A DNA stretch of 10,038 nucleotides from Acidobacteriota bacterium (GCA_023436495.1 JAEZIT010000067.1:1-10038), one strand, 5' to 3'. Shown: positions 1 to 6,764, numbered from the stretch's first letter. Numbers and translations: made by a program. The notes: generated by a model from the letters alone, not told the origin.

Positions 1-16
1 ATTCATCAATCCTTCG

Positions 17-45
17 CGGCGGCCGGCGCCGGCCTCCGTTTTTTT
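17..45 (+). terminator. Intrinsic terminator of an upstream gene
   Basis: An inverted repeat forms a GC-only stem: 17-19 pairs with 36-38 and 21-25 with 30-34, with one C/T mismatch and a GCGC loop. It is followed directly by seven T residues (39-45). This is the classic rho-independent layout for a + strand transcript. No coding region lies before it in the window, so it presumably ends a gene to the left. Confidence 0.75.
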
Positions 46-88
46 GTCATTTTCACGCCGTTTATCCTATTGCGTTCATCTTTAGACG

Positions 89-119
89 TTTTCGCGCACC
101 ATTTCGTCAGTGGCGAAAA
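89..119. promoter_or_regulatory. Candidate enhancer (activator-binding) dyad
   Basis: A 7-bp perfect inverted repeat, TTTTCGC (89-95) and GCGAAAA (113-119), is separated by 17 bases. Its centre is about 97 bp upstream of the -24 element of the sigma-54 promoter at 200-215, a usual distance for the binding site of a sigma-54 enhancer-binding protein. The sequence shows only the repeat; the role is inferred. A 7-bp repeat can occur by chance. Confidence 0.3.
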
Positions 120-199
120 TATCGGCCCGCCGGGTTCGCGTCCCACTAACTTGCTGCAAACATTATATTTACGCCGACCATGCCCAGCGGTAAGTAAAT

Positions 200-215
200 T
201 GGCACGGCCTTTGCA
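200..215 (+). promoter_or_regulatory. Sigma-54 (RpoN) -24/-12 promoter
   Basis: TGGCACGGCCTTTGCA at 200-215 matches the sigma-54 consensus TGGCACG-N4-TTGCA at every defined position. The invariant GG (201-202) and GC (213-214) are separated by exactly 10 bp. A start of transcription near 225 would give a leader of about 83 nt before the exported Arg/Asn-rich protein at 308. Sigma-54 holoenzyme needs an AAA+ enhancer-binding protein, so expression of that gene should be strictly signal-dependent. No competing sigma-70 promoter is obvious in the same interval. Confidence 0.8.
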
Positions 216-307
216 GTTAGACAGGCGGAGGCAGCCGGAAGCGCCTAAAGGGTTGGAGCGACAAGCAGCCGGATCAGCCTAACAGCTTTTAGAAATATTA
301 GGAGACT

Positions 308-865
308 ATGAAAATGACTCGAATCACCAAACTTATAGCTTTGACCGCGTTTTCGCTCATGATTTTAGCACTGCCGTCGGTTGCTTCGGCGCAATGGCGC
401 GACCGTGACCGCGATCGCGGCCGCAATGACGATTATTACGGCAACAGCCGCTATAACCGCGACATTCGCGGAACGCTGCAGAACCTGAAAAACAGCAGCC
501 GCAATTTCGAACGCAATGTCGATCGCATGGACAATCGCCGCAATGACAGGTACGGACGTAATAACAACCGAAATCTGGAGAACCTTGCCAAAGATTTCCG
601 CAAGGCTTCGGACAGGCTTCTGGACAAATACGGCAACGGCCGCAACCTTAACGGCAGCCGCGACGAAGCCCGCCGGGTGCTCGATATCGGCAACCAGATC
701 GAAAACGAACTGTCGCGTATGCGGGGCGACCGCTACCTGACGAATGATTGGAACCGGATCCGCGGCGACCTTCGCGTAGTGGCGGACGTCTATGGATACG
801 GAAATTATCGGAACGGCCGCTCCGGCGATTGGAGAAACCGCGTACCGTTCCCGCTGCCTTTCTAA
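308..865 (+). CDS. Exported Arg/Asn/Asp-rich protein of unknown function
   Basis: A 185-residue protein with a clear Sec signal peptide: a basic n-region, a hydrophobic core at residues 9-22, and ASA-Q cleavage after about residue 28. The mature part begins with an unusual alternating Arg-Asp run (RDRDRDRGR) and is dominated by Arg, Asn, Asp, Gly and Tyr. It then has predicted helical segments (about 55-82 and 90-110) and a C-terminal Trp-containing segment (about 145-165, W-RIRGDLRVVADVYGYG). I associate this helical pattern with small exported proteins of Acidobacteriota, but no function is known to me. The start is ATG 308, with AGGAG at 300-304; a second ATG at 314 is less well placed. 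A sigma-54 promoter lies 93 bp upstream and an intrinsic terminator follows, so it is a single-gene unit under RpoN control. Periplasmic or extracellular location is inferred from the signal peptide. Confidence 0.85.
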   Translation: MKMTRITKLIALTAFSLMILALPSVASAQWRDRDRDRGRNDDYYGNSRYNRDIRGTLQNLKNSSRNFERNVDRMDNRRNDRYGRNNNRNLENLAKDFRKASDRLLDKYGNGRNLNGSRDEARRVLDIGNQIENELSRMRGDRYLTNDWNRIRGDLRVVADVYGYGNYRNGRSGDWRNRVPFPLPF

Positions 866-891
866 CACGATAGGACAACTGAACCTTTTTG

Positions 892-921
892 AGCCTGATC
901 CCGGTGGGTCAGGCTTTTTTT
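892..921 (+). terminator. Intrinsic terminator after the exported protein gene
   Basis: The stem pairs GCCTGATCC (893-901) with GGGTCAGGC (906-914), including one T-G wobble, and has a CGGT tetraloop. Seven T residues follow at 915-921. It lies 26 bp after the stop of the exported protein gene and about 60 bp before rsmI, separating the two transcription units. Confidence 0.88.
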
Positions 922-982
922 GTGATGAGACGGAATAAGTTATAACTTAAATGTCGGTTATCAAATACGCGAATCGTAAATT

Positions 983-1825
983 ATGACGGGAACTTTATAT
1001 CTGGTCGCAACGCCGATCGGGAACCTGAAGGACATTTCGCTGCGGGCGCTCGAGGTGCTGAAAAGCGTCGATATCATCGCATGCGAAGATACGCGGCACA
1101 CAAGAAAGCTGCTGAACCATTACGAGATATCGAAAAGACTGGTGAGTTATCATGAGCATAACGAGGCGGAGCGGGCGGAAGAATTGGTGCGGAACCTGCA
1201 GCGCGGCGAATCGGTCGCGGTCGTTTCGGACGCGGGAACGCCGGGCATTTCGGACCCGAGTTTCAGGCTGGTACGCGCGGCGCGCGACGCCGGGATAGCG
1301 GTCGTGCCGGTGCCGGGAGCGTCAGCGTTCGTAAATGCAGTGATCGCGTCGGGGATCCCAAGCGATTCGATATTCTTCGGAGGATTTCTCCCGTCAAAGA
1401 AAGGTGAGCGGGTACGGCGGCTGGAAGAGGTCCGCGATATTCCGGCGACGCTTGTCTTTTATGAGGCGCCGCACAGGCTGGCCAGATCGCTGGCGGATTG
1501 CCGACAGGTCCTGGGACCGCGGCAGGCAGCGGTCGCACGCGAATTGACGAAGCTGCACGAGGAGATCGTAAGCGGCACGCTGGAAGAATTAGCGGAACGA
1601 TATTCGGATGCAAATATTCGGGGCGAGGCCGTTCTAGTAATTGACAGGGCTCGGACAACGGATGAACGCATTGCGGGCGAAATGTCGCTGCCGGAACGCG
1701 TCAGACAGCTCGAGAATGAGGGAACGGACGCGAAGGCCGCATTGAAAAAAGCCGCGAAAGAATTCGGCATCAGCCGTTCGGAAGCTTACCGGATGATGCT
1801 GGCCGAAAAAAATACTGGAACTTAG
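983..1825 (+). CDS. rsmI: 16S rRNA (cytidine1402-2'-O)-methyltransferase RsmI
   Basis: RsmI uses S-adenosylmethionine to methylate the 2'-O-ribose of C1402 in the ribosomal P site of 16S rRNA, and acts in the cytoplasm. The 280-residue protein has the usual length and carries the tetrapyrrole-methylase fold signatures in order: LYLVATPIGNLKDIS (5-19), CEDTRHTRKLL (34-44), VVSDAGTPGISDP (80-92), VPVPGASA (108-115), FLPSKKGER (135-143), FYEAPHRL (159-166) and ARELTKLHEE (185-194). The C-terminal part (about 236-275) is the small helical HTH-like domain typical of the family. The start at ATG 983 places the conserved N-terminal strand correctly, but no good Shine-Dalgarno precedes it. It is isolated from the exported-protein gene by a terminator. 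No clear terminator follows within the 118 bp before the next gene, so read-through into it is possible. Confidence 0.97.
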   Translation: MTGTLYLVATPIGNLKDISLRALEVLKSVDIIACEDTRHTRKLLNHYEISKRLVSYHEHNEAERAEELVRNLQRGESVAVVSDAGTPGISDPSFRLVRAARDAGIAVVPVPGASAFVNAVIASGIPSDSIFFGGFLPSKKGERVRRLEEVRDIPATLVFYEAPHRLARSLADCRQVLGPRQAAVARELTKLHEEIVSGTLEELAERYSDANIRGEAVLVIDRARTTDERIAGEMSLPERVRQLENEGTDAKAALKKAAKEFGISRSEAYRMMLAEKNTGT

Positions 1826-1943
1826 CGGGGTATTCGGTGTCTAAAGAAGAAGAACGATCTCTGTCGTAAAAGCAACTATTTGGACGAGTTGTGCTACTGA
1901 GTAGTTAAAACCGACCTATTTCAGCCGACAGGAGTGTTTGTTT

Positions 1944-3272
1944 ATGCATAAATCTCTTCTTACCGCCGGAACTCTTTTCGCAATGATCATCACGACGATG
2001 ATCGCGCCGCTGACGGCGTCGGCCCGGCGCTGCCCGGTCGAGATGCCCAAAACCCTGCTTCAGCTTTACCGCACGAGCGATACGATCCTGAAGGGAACAT
2101 TCGAGAAGGCCGAGACCGGCGATGTCATTCGCGAGGACGAAGATTATAAGGTCCTGACGTTCCGCCGGCATTTTACCATCTCGTCGGCACTGAAGGGCGA
2201 CGGGCCCAAGATGTTCGTGCTGGAAGAAGAGCTATATGAATTCAAGGGCGAAGCGGCAGCAGCGGCCGCAGTGGCGAGCGCAGCGGCCGCAGCGGCGAGC
2301 GATGCGGAAAGCGCGGACGCTGTCGAACCGGAGCCGGAAGAGGCCGGTTACGAAGAGCCGGGCGAGCTGAAACCGGGAGACACGGTCTTGCTGTTTCTGA
2401 AACGCAATGAAGAGACGGGCAAAGATGAACTCGCCGACGGCAGCTTTGGCATCAAGCAGCTTTCGGGCGACGACCTTGGTGTTTACGAATCGCGGATAGC
2501 CGAATTGGGGACGATATTTTCGGTCGAGGTACCAAATCAGGACGAGATCGTCGAATGGCTGGTGCGATGCGCGGAGAACAAGGCGACGCGTTGGGAAGGT
2601 ACGTTTGAGCTGCTGCAGAGTTTCGAACGTGCCGAGTGGCAGGAAGAATTCAAGAGGGAACAGGCCGAGCGTGCCGCAAAGGGCGAGACCGTCGAGGATA
2701 TTGTGTTCGATGAAGAAGCGGACTCAGTGCTGGGCGACACGACGATCTTCTCAAGGCTTCTGACCGACGGGCAGAAACAGCGGCTTTCGGATATTCTGCT
2801 GAACAAGCAGATGGAAACGGGCGGCGAAGCGAACGGCAGCCTGCTGGCGGCACGAGGCGACAGGGAATTGATGGAGCTGACGCGGCGATGGGGCGGCCAC
2901 GGCGTTGCGAGGGTGCTGCTGGACCAGCTCCGCGGCGGTGCGGGCGAAGGATATGACAATTATCAGATCATGTCCGCGGTTGCGTCGATAATGGGCGATC
3001 AGCAGTTGAACTCGATCCTGGAGGAATTCGGCAACGTGTATTACCAGGAAGATTCCGAAGTGCCGAAGCCGGCGAAGGCCGAGAGCGGCGTTCCGACGGA
3101 CGGCGAGATGGCCATCTCTGCCGATGATGAATCCGTACCGGCGGCCGAATCGGATGAAAAGGCCGAAACATTCGGCGAGATCAAGAGCAAGATCGTCAGC
3201 CGGTTCCTGACGCGGGCGGATACTATAATGGCCGCGCAGGAAGCGGCGGATGCCGCAGTAGCGGGCAGATAA
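1944..3272 (+). CDS. Exported acidic protein with Ala-rich tract, unknown function
   Basis: A 442-residue protein with an N-terminal signal peptide (hydrophobic residues 5-24, ASA cleavage near 27), so it is periplasmic or secreted. The first mature half (about 30-195) has a Cys at 30 and a predicted beta-rich layout: a KGTF strand, a long loop, a strand ending LKPGDTVLLFLKR (142-154), then DGSFGIKQL. This loosely recalls netrin/TIMP-like or OB-type exported domains, but I cannot assign a family. Residues 104-126 form an Ala-rich linker inserted in this region. Residues 200-360 look helical and charged; 365-410 is an acidic, Pro/Ala-rich, probably disordered linker; a helix ends the protein. 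ATG 1944 is chosen because AGGAG (1930-1934) is 9 nt upstream; a TTG at 1938 would leave only 3 nt. Function is unknown. No lipobox is present: Cys 30 follows two Arg, not a lipobox context. Confidence 0.85.
   Translation: MHKSLLTAGTLFAMIITTMIAPLTASARRCPVEMPKTLLQLYRTSDTILKGTFEKAETGDVIREDEDYKVLTFRRHFTISSALKGDGPKMFVLEEELYEFKGEAAAAAAVASAAAAAASDAESADAVEPEPEEAGYEEPGELKPGDTVLLFLKRNEETGKDELADGSFGIKQLSGDDLGVYESRIAELGTIFSVEVPNQDEIVEWLVRCAENKATRWEGTFELLQSFERAEWQEEFKREQAERAAKGETVEDIVFDEEADSVLGDTTIFSRLLTDGQKQRLSDILLNKQMETGGEANGSLLAARGDRELMELTRRWGGHGVARVLLDQLRGGAGEGYDNYQIMSAVASIMGDQQLNSILEEFGNVYYQEDSEVPKPAKAESGVPTDGEMAISADDESVPAAESDEKAETFGEIKSKIVSRFLTRADTIMAAQEAADAAVAGR
2259..2300 (+). repeat. 21-bp tandem duplication in the Ala-rich tract
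   Basis: Two adjacent 21-bp units (2259-2279 and 2280-2300) differ at one base: T at 2272 versus C at 2293. The frame is kept. They encode AAAAVAS and AAAAAAS inside the alanine-rich linker of the exported protein. This looks like an in-frame replication-slippage or unequal-recombination duplication. Confidence 0.85.
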
Positions 3273-3300
3273 AAATTCTAATTCAATGTCTCCGTTGGAT

Positions 3301-3333
3301 CGGCCCTGCAATGATATGCAGGGCCGTTTTTTT
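3301..3333 (+). terminator. Intrinsic terminator after the Ala-rich protein gene
   Basis: A perfect 10-bp stem pairs CGGCCCTGCA (3301-3310) with TGCAGGGCCG (3317-3326) around a 6-nt loop. Seven T residues follow at 3327-3333. It lies 28 bp past the stop codon. Confidence 0.93.
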
Positions 3334-3420
3334 ACGCGTGAAATTGTGGTGGAAATTTTACGAAGTGTGCAACTTAACACGAATTTAATCCATCAAATTG
3401 CATGCACAATAGAACGTGCG

Positions 3421-3470
3421 AAAAAAATGCCTTGTGAATTTAGCTGTATCGAATTTGCGAGGCGTTTTTT
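3421..3470 (+). terminator. Terminator-like hairpin in the leader of the beta-barrel gene
   Basis: A stem of about 15 bp pairs 3427-3441 with 3451-3465, including several G-T wobbles, around a 9-nt loop. It is flanked by seven A on the left (3421-3427) and six T on the right (3465-3470). It looks like a rho-independent terminator, possibly bidirectional. It lies after the strong terminator at 3301-3333 with no gene between, and ends 49 bp before the beta-barrel start codon. It may therefore act as an attenuator or mark the 3' end of a small RNA instead of terminating a coding gene. Confidence 0.6.
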
Positions 3471-3519
3471 ATTTCTCTCCTCGAGAAATTTTTGAATTTT
3501 AAGGAGTATTTCCTAAGTC

Positions 3520-4167
3520 ATGAAAAAACTAATTTTAGCGATATCGCTTGCGGCTCTGTCGAGCGTATCTGCGTTTGCGCAGACAGAGGATTATAAGAAG
3601 GCCGAATTTTTCGTCGGCTATTCGAATGGACAGGTCGACACCGGCGCCAATTTTGACGACGAGTTCGGCGATCTGGTTGACGATCGTGAGACGTTCCACG
3701 GCTTTAACGTCTCGGGCGTTTATAATTTCAACCGTTACCTTGGCTTAAAGGGTGACATATCAGGCACTTATAACAGTAAAGACTTTAATTTTTCAGTACC
3801 GACAGGCCCGACCACGTCGGGTAACGTAGCCTTCAAAACGAACAGCTCGCTTTATAACTTTCTCGGCGGCGTTCAGTTGAAGGACAATTCCAAGGACACA
3901 CGTTTCAAACCGTTCGCGCACGCGCTCGTGGGTGCGGGACACGGCCGTGTGAAGGTCAAGGACGTTTCGTGCTCGGCAGGCGTTGACTGCGTCGGCTTTG
4001 CCGGAACGGAATCGGAGACGGGCCTTGCCGGAGCATTCGGCGGCGGTCTCGATATCAAGGTGAACGACAAATTCGATATCCGTGCGATCCAGGTTGATTA
4101 CAACCCGATCAAATTCGACAGCGGCACGACACACAACGTCCGCATCGGATTCGGTATCGTATTCTAA
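3520..4167 (+). CDS. Outer-membrane beta-barrel protein (OmpA/Opa-like fold)
   Basis: A 215-residue protein with a typical signal peptide (MKKLILAISL start, AFA-Q cleavage after about residue 20). The mature chain is an alternating-pattern beta-barrel: an opening strand AEFFVGYSNG, long polar loops rich in Gly, Asn and Asp, and a final strand RIGFGIVF ending in Phe. A C-terminal aromatic is the usual signal for BAM-complex insertion into the outer membrane. The length fits the eight-stranded outer-membrane beta-barrel families. Two Cys at 151 and 157 could form a disulfide in one extracellular loop. AAGGAG at 3501-3506 is the probable ribosome site, 13 nt from the ATG, which is slightly long. 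The gene is a single unit with a hairpin in its leader and a shared terminator behind it. The specific role (adhesion, channel or structural) cannot be told from sequence. Confidence 0.88.
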   Translation: MKKLILAISLAALSSVSAFAQTEDYKKAEFFVGYSNGQVDTGANFDDEFGDLVDDRETFHGFNVSGVYNFNRYLGLKGDISGTYNSKDFNFSVPTGPTTSGNVAFKTNSSLYNFLGGVQLKDNSKDTRFKPFAHALVGAGHGRVKVKDVSCSAGVDCVGFAGTESETGLAGAFGGGLDIKVNDKFDIRAIQVDYNPIKFDSGTTHNVRIGFGIVF

Positions 4168-4187
4168 TTCCGATCCGATCGATACAG

Positions 4188-4218
4188 AAAAAGGAGAGGT
4201 TTCGGCCTCTCCTTTTTT
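4188..4218. terminator. Bidirectional intrinsic terminator between convergent genes
   Basis: The stem pairs AAAAAGGAGAGG (4188-4199) with CCTCTCCTTTTT (4206-4217) around TTTCGG, which can fold as a UUCG tetraloop closed by a T-G pair. There are T residues at 4213-4218 on the + strand and an A run at 4188-4192 that becomes the T run on the - strand. It can end both the beta-barrel transcript and the opposing peptidase transcript, whose stop codon is at 4241. Confidence 0.92.
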
Positions 4219-4240
4219 ATTTGCGTTCTGGTTATTGCGA

Positions 4241-5863
4241 TTACCGCTGTGTGAGTTCCGGCGGCAGTTGTTTGTCGACCGCGGGACGCTGCTTGAGTTC
4301 CGAAACTTCCCACAGTGTCAGCATGATGGTGCGGGTTATCTTTTCCATCTTGGCGTAATCGATCTTATCGGCGGTGTCGGACGCCTGATGATAATCCTCG
4401 TGAACGCCGGTGAACCAGAAAACGACGGGGATTCCGTTAACGGCATAGTTGAAGTGGTCCGAACGGAAAAAGAAGCGGTTCGGATCCTTCGGGTCGTTAT
4501 ACTTCGGATTGTATTCCATCCTAAGATACGCGTCGTTCGTTGCCTTTGTGACCTCGTCGAGTGTCGTGCTCATCATGTTCGAGCCGATCACATAAACTTC
4601 GTTCGGGCCCGACAGCTCGGCATTTTTCGGATTTGTGTCACCGGGCTTTTTCGAACGGCCGATCATATCGATGTTGATCTGCGTCACGACGTTCTTGATG
4701 TCCACGGTCGGGAATTTGTTGAAGTAAGCGCTACCCCAGAGGCCTTTTTCCTCGCCGGCGTGCCAGACGAAGAGTATCGAACGCTTCGGCCTCACCTTCG
4801 ATTTGGAGAACGCTTCGGCGATGGCGAGCATCGCGACCGTTCCCGAGCCGTCATCGTCGGCGCCGTTCCAGATCTTGTCTTCGCCCGGTGCATTCGGACG
4901 AATGCCGTCATGATCGTAGTGTGCGCCGATCGCAACGTATTCGTGCTTTAGCGGGCCCGCGCCTTCCCAGACCGCGACCACATTCTGTGTCGGGGTTCGT
5001 TCCTGGCGGGTCGAGATCTTTGCCGTGATGGTCTTGTTCAGGTCGCCGGCGCTGGTTGCGGCCAGCTCTTTTGCAGCGTCCTCAGAGAGGAAGAATCCGG
5101 GAAGCCGCGAACCGCGTCCACGGCCGGCAGCGCCATCGTTCAATTTTTCGACGGACGCCGATCCGCGACCCAATTGGCCGCCCAGCATTCCCCAATTTTC
5201 AGTCAAAAAGGACGAGGGCAAAATTACCACGCCGACCGCGCCGTTCGCGGTGGCATACGTGACGCCGTCGCTCCAGTCTTCGCCGCGTTTACCTGAAAGG
5301 TCTTGCTGTGTGACGCCTTCGGGCAATGCGATCACGCCCTGCCGGCCCGGCGCTCCGGTGGCCTGAAGGGCGACGACCTTTCCTTTGACGTCGATGCCTT
5401 CGAAATCATTGATATTTTTCGATTTGATGACCCAGCCGCCTTTGGCGAAAACGACAGGCGCGGACGCGATGTCGCCGCTTGTTCCCGGCATCGGATAAAA
5501 TCCCTGGCCGAGGGTGAACTTCTTTCCGTTGATGTCGATGTAGGTATTTACCGGATCGATCGTGTCACGGATGATGTTCATTTTTTGAAAGAACGTGCCA
5601 TCGTCGCCGGCCGGTTTGAAACCCCAGCGGGACAGATTCATTTTGATGAATTCGGCGGTGACGTCGAGGCCCTGCGACGGAGTGTCGCGGCCGCCCATGG
5701 CGTCAGACGAAATAAAGTATAGATAATCCTTGAGCTGAGAGGCGGTGACGCCTTCGGCAAGCTGGCGTTCGGCTTTCGTGATCTTGACGGAAACCTGGCC
5801 AAACGCGGCCGTCGGAACGAGCATTGCCGACAGCAGCAGCAGGGCAAAAAATTGTTTTCTCAT
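4241..5863 (-). CDS. Exported M28-family zinc aminopeptidase with PA-like insert
   Basis: M28 peptidases are di-zinc exopeptidases that release N-terminal residues from peptides; this one is exported by a signal peptide (residues 1-22, MRKQFFALLL start, AFGQ end). In the 540-residue product the two-zinc core is complete: AHYDHDG (His315, Asp317), GADDDGSG (bridging Asp337), HAGEEKGLWGS (Glu371 catalytic and Glu372 ligand), NIDMIGR (Asp399) and YHQASD (His492). An insert at about 125-290 has the Gly-Ala-Val-Gly-Val-Val pattern of a protease-associated (PA) domain. The ATG at 5863 is chosen because GGAG (5872-5869) is 5 nt upstream and it puts the signal peptide at the N-terminus. A longer reading starts at 5923 in a TAATG overlap with lpxI but adds 20 polar residues before the signal peptide and lacks a ribosome site. 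The gene is 59 bp downstream of lpxI and probably co-transcribed with it. Confidence 0.95.
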   Translation of the reverse strand: MRKQFFALLLLSAMLVPTAAFGQVSVKITKAERQLAEGVTASQLKDYLYFISSDAMGGRDTPSQGLDVTAEFIKMNLSRWGFKPAGDDGTFFQKMNIIRDTIDPVNTYIDINGKKFTLGQGFYPMPGTSGDIASAPVVFAKGGWVIKSKNINDFEGIDVKGKVVALQATGAPGRQGVIALPEGVTQQDLSGKRGEDWSDGVTYATANGAVGVVILPSSFLTENWGMLGGQLGRGSASVEKLNDGAAGRGRGSRLPGFFLSEDAAKELAATSAGDLNKTITAKISTRQERTPTQNVVAVWEGAGPLKHEYVAIGAHYDHDGIRPNAPGEDKIWNGADDDGSGTVAMLAIAEAFSKSKVRPKRSILFVWHAGEEKGLWGSAYFNKFPTVDIKNVVTQINIDMIGRSKKPGDTNPKNAELSGPNEVYVIGSNMMSTTLDEVTKATNDAYLRMEYNPKYNDPKDPNRFFFRSDHFNYAVNGIPVVFWFTGVHEDYHQASDTADKIDYAKMEKITRTIMLTLWEVSELKQRPAVDKQLPPELTQR

Positions 5864-5866
5864 TTT

Positions 5867-5872
5867 CTCTCC
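5867..5872 (-). promoter_or_regulatory. Ribosome binding site deciding the peptidase start
   Basis: On the - strand the sequence reads GGAGAG followed by AAA and ATG. This Shine-Dalgarno supports initiation at 5863 over the upstream ATG at 5923, which has no comparable motif. Confidence 0.75.
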
Positions 5873-5922
5873 AAAAGATATTTCTGTGGGCGAAGATCCC
5901 GAAAGTGATACGGAGGAAGGCA

Positions 5923-6735
5923 TTAAAAGGTTTCAGGCGGGCTGCCGACGATGCATATCTTGTTCGCGTCGGCGAGTTTTACCATGGCCTCGCGTTCAAA
6001 TATAAGCGTTTTCCCGGTCGTGACAGACAGGCACGTGGCGCCGGCCGTTATCATGAATTCGATCGTCGGAACACCTACGACCGGCACGTCGAATCGCATA
6101 TCCTGGCCGGGCTTGGCGACCTTAACGACGGTGAGCTTGCCTTTCGCGAGTCGGCCCGCGCGAAGGATCGTTTCGTCGGTGCCTTCCATCGCCTCGATCG
6201 CGACGCAGGCATTCGCCCGGACGACGATCGTCTGGCCAAGGTCGAGCCGGGCGATCTCATGGGCGATATGGAGCCCGTATTCGATATTCCCCAATTCGGT
6301 ATCGTTCGGTTTGCGTTTGGTCAGGACGCCTTCGGGCGCGAGGTGGTCAGGGATCAGGTGCGTGGAATCGATGAGTTCGATGCCTTCGCGTGCGAGTTCG
6401 CCGGCTACGCCGCCGATCAGTGCGTCCGTGTTTCTCCGCGGCAGGTTCCAGAGCATTTTCAGCATCCGCACGTCAGGCAGCGAGCCCGAGAAGATCTGCA
6501 CGTGTTTTACCTGGCCGGCCATCATCGCCTTTGAAACGCCTTCTTTCTTAAAGAACGAGATCATTTTGCCCAGCTGGCCGACGCCGACCCACACGACGCT
6601 GTCGGCGACTTGTTCGATGCGCTTGTCGGTTTCTTCTTTTATTGCGACGACGGAGAGCGAAACGCCCTGCTTTTTCGCGCCTTCGGCGACAAGGAAGGGA
6701 AATTGGCCGTTGCCGGCGATCAAGCCGTATTTCAT
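5923..6735 (-). CDS. lpxI: UDP-2,3-diacylglucosamine pyrophosphatase LpxI
   Basis: LpxI hydrolyses UDP-2,3-diacylglucosamine to lipid X and UMP, the fourth step of lipid A synthesis, and replaces the unrelated LpxH in many bacteria. The 270-residue protein is full length for the family (DUF1009). It opens with GLIAGNGQFPFLVA (4-17), has the SKAMMAGQVKH segment (68-78), the signature CVAIEAMEGTDETI (177-190), and RFDVPVVGVPTIE (214-226), which probably contains the catalytic Asp (216, by analogy with Caulobacter LpxI). ATG 6735 gives the canonical MKYGLIAGNG start; a TTG at 6741 adds only two residues. No Shine-Dalgarno is visible. The usual lpxA/lpxB neighbours are absent here; instead it is followed by the M28 peptidase gene, 59 bp downstream on the same strand. 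Its presence shows that the host makes lipid A, so is Gram-negative. Confidence 0.96.
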   Translation of the reverse strand: MKYGLIAGNGQFPFLVAEGAKKQGVSLSVVAIKEETDKRIEQVADSVVWVGVGQLGKMISFFKKEGVSKAMMAGQVKHVQIFSGSLPDVRMLKMLWNLPRRNTDALIGGVAGELAREGIELIDSTHLIPDHLAPEGVLTKRKPNDTELGNIEYGLHIAHEIARLDLGQTIVVRANACVAIEAMEGTDETILRAGRLAKGKLTVVKVAKPGQDMRFDVPVVGVPTIEFMITAGATCLSVTTGKTLIFEREAMVKLADANKICIVGSPPETF

Positions 6736-6764
6736 AAGCAAAATGCAGAACCCAAGCTTTGCAT
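6732..6764 (-). CDS. Possible 10-codon leader ORF overlapping the lpxI start
   Basis: On the - strand an ATG at 6764 opens MQSLGSAFCL and ends at a TGA (6734-6732) that overlaps the lpxI ATG in an ATGA arrangement. It could couple translation into lpxI, which has no Shine-Dalgarno of its own. The leader ORF also lacks a Shine-Dalgarno, and an ORF this short can arise by chance. Confidence 0.2.
   Translation of the reverse strand: MQSLGSAFCL

Noticed and set aside
70..282. 70-codon open frame upstream of the exported Arg/Asn-rich protein
   Set aside because: It starts at TTG without a ribosome site, has no protein-like features, and covers the sigma-54 promoter at 200-215.
365..868. Antisense open frames opposite the exported Arg/Asn-rich gene
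   Set aside because: They are shadows caused by its strongly biased codon composition; the sense frame has a signal peptide, a ribosome site and a promoter.
920..946. Possible rsmI promoter (TTGTGA and TATAAC)
   Set aside because: The spacing is 15 bp and both boxes are imperfect; the -35 overlaps the preceding terminator T run, so it is too weak to list.
1938..1943. TTG start two codons upstream for the Ala-rich exported protein
   Set aside because: It lies only 3 nt after AGGAG, while ATG 1944 has a normal 9-nt gap.
1826..1943. Possible sigma-70 promoter (TTGGAC near 1876) before the Ala-rich protein gene
   Set aside because: No acceptable -10 box occurs at 16-18 bp spacing, so I could not support it.
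3286..3495. 69-codon open frame between the Ala-rich protein and the beta-barrel
   Set aside because: It runs through two terminator hairpins and has no ribosome site or family features.
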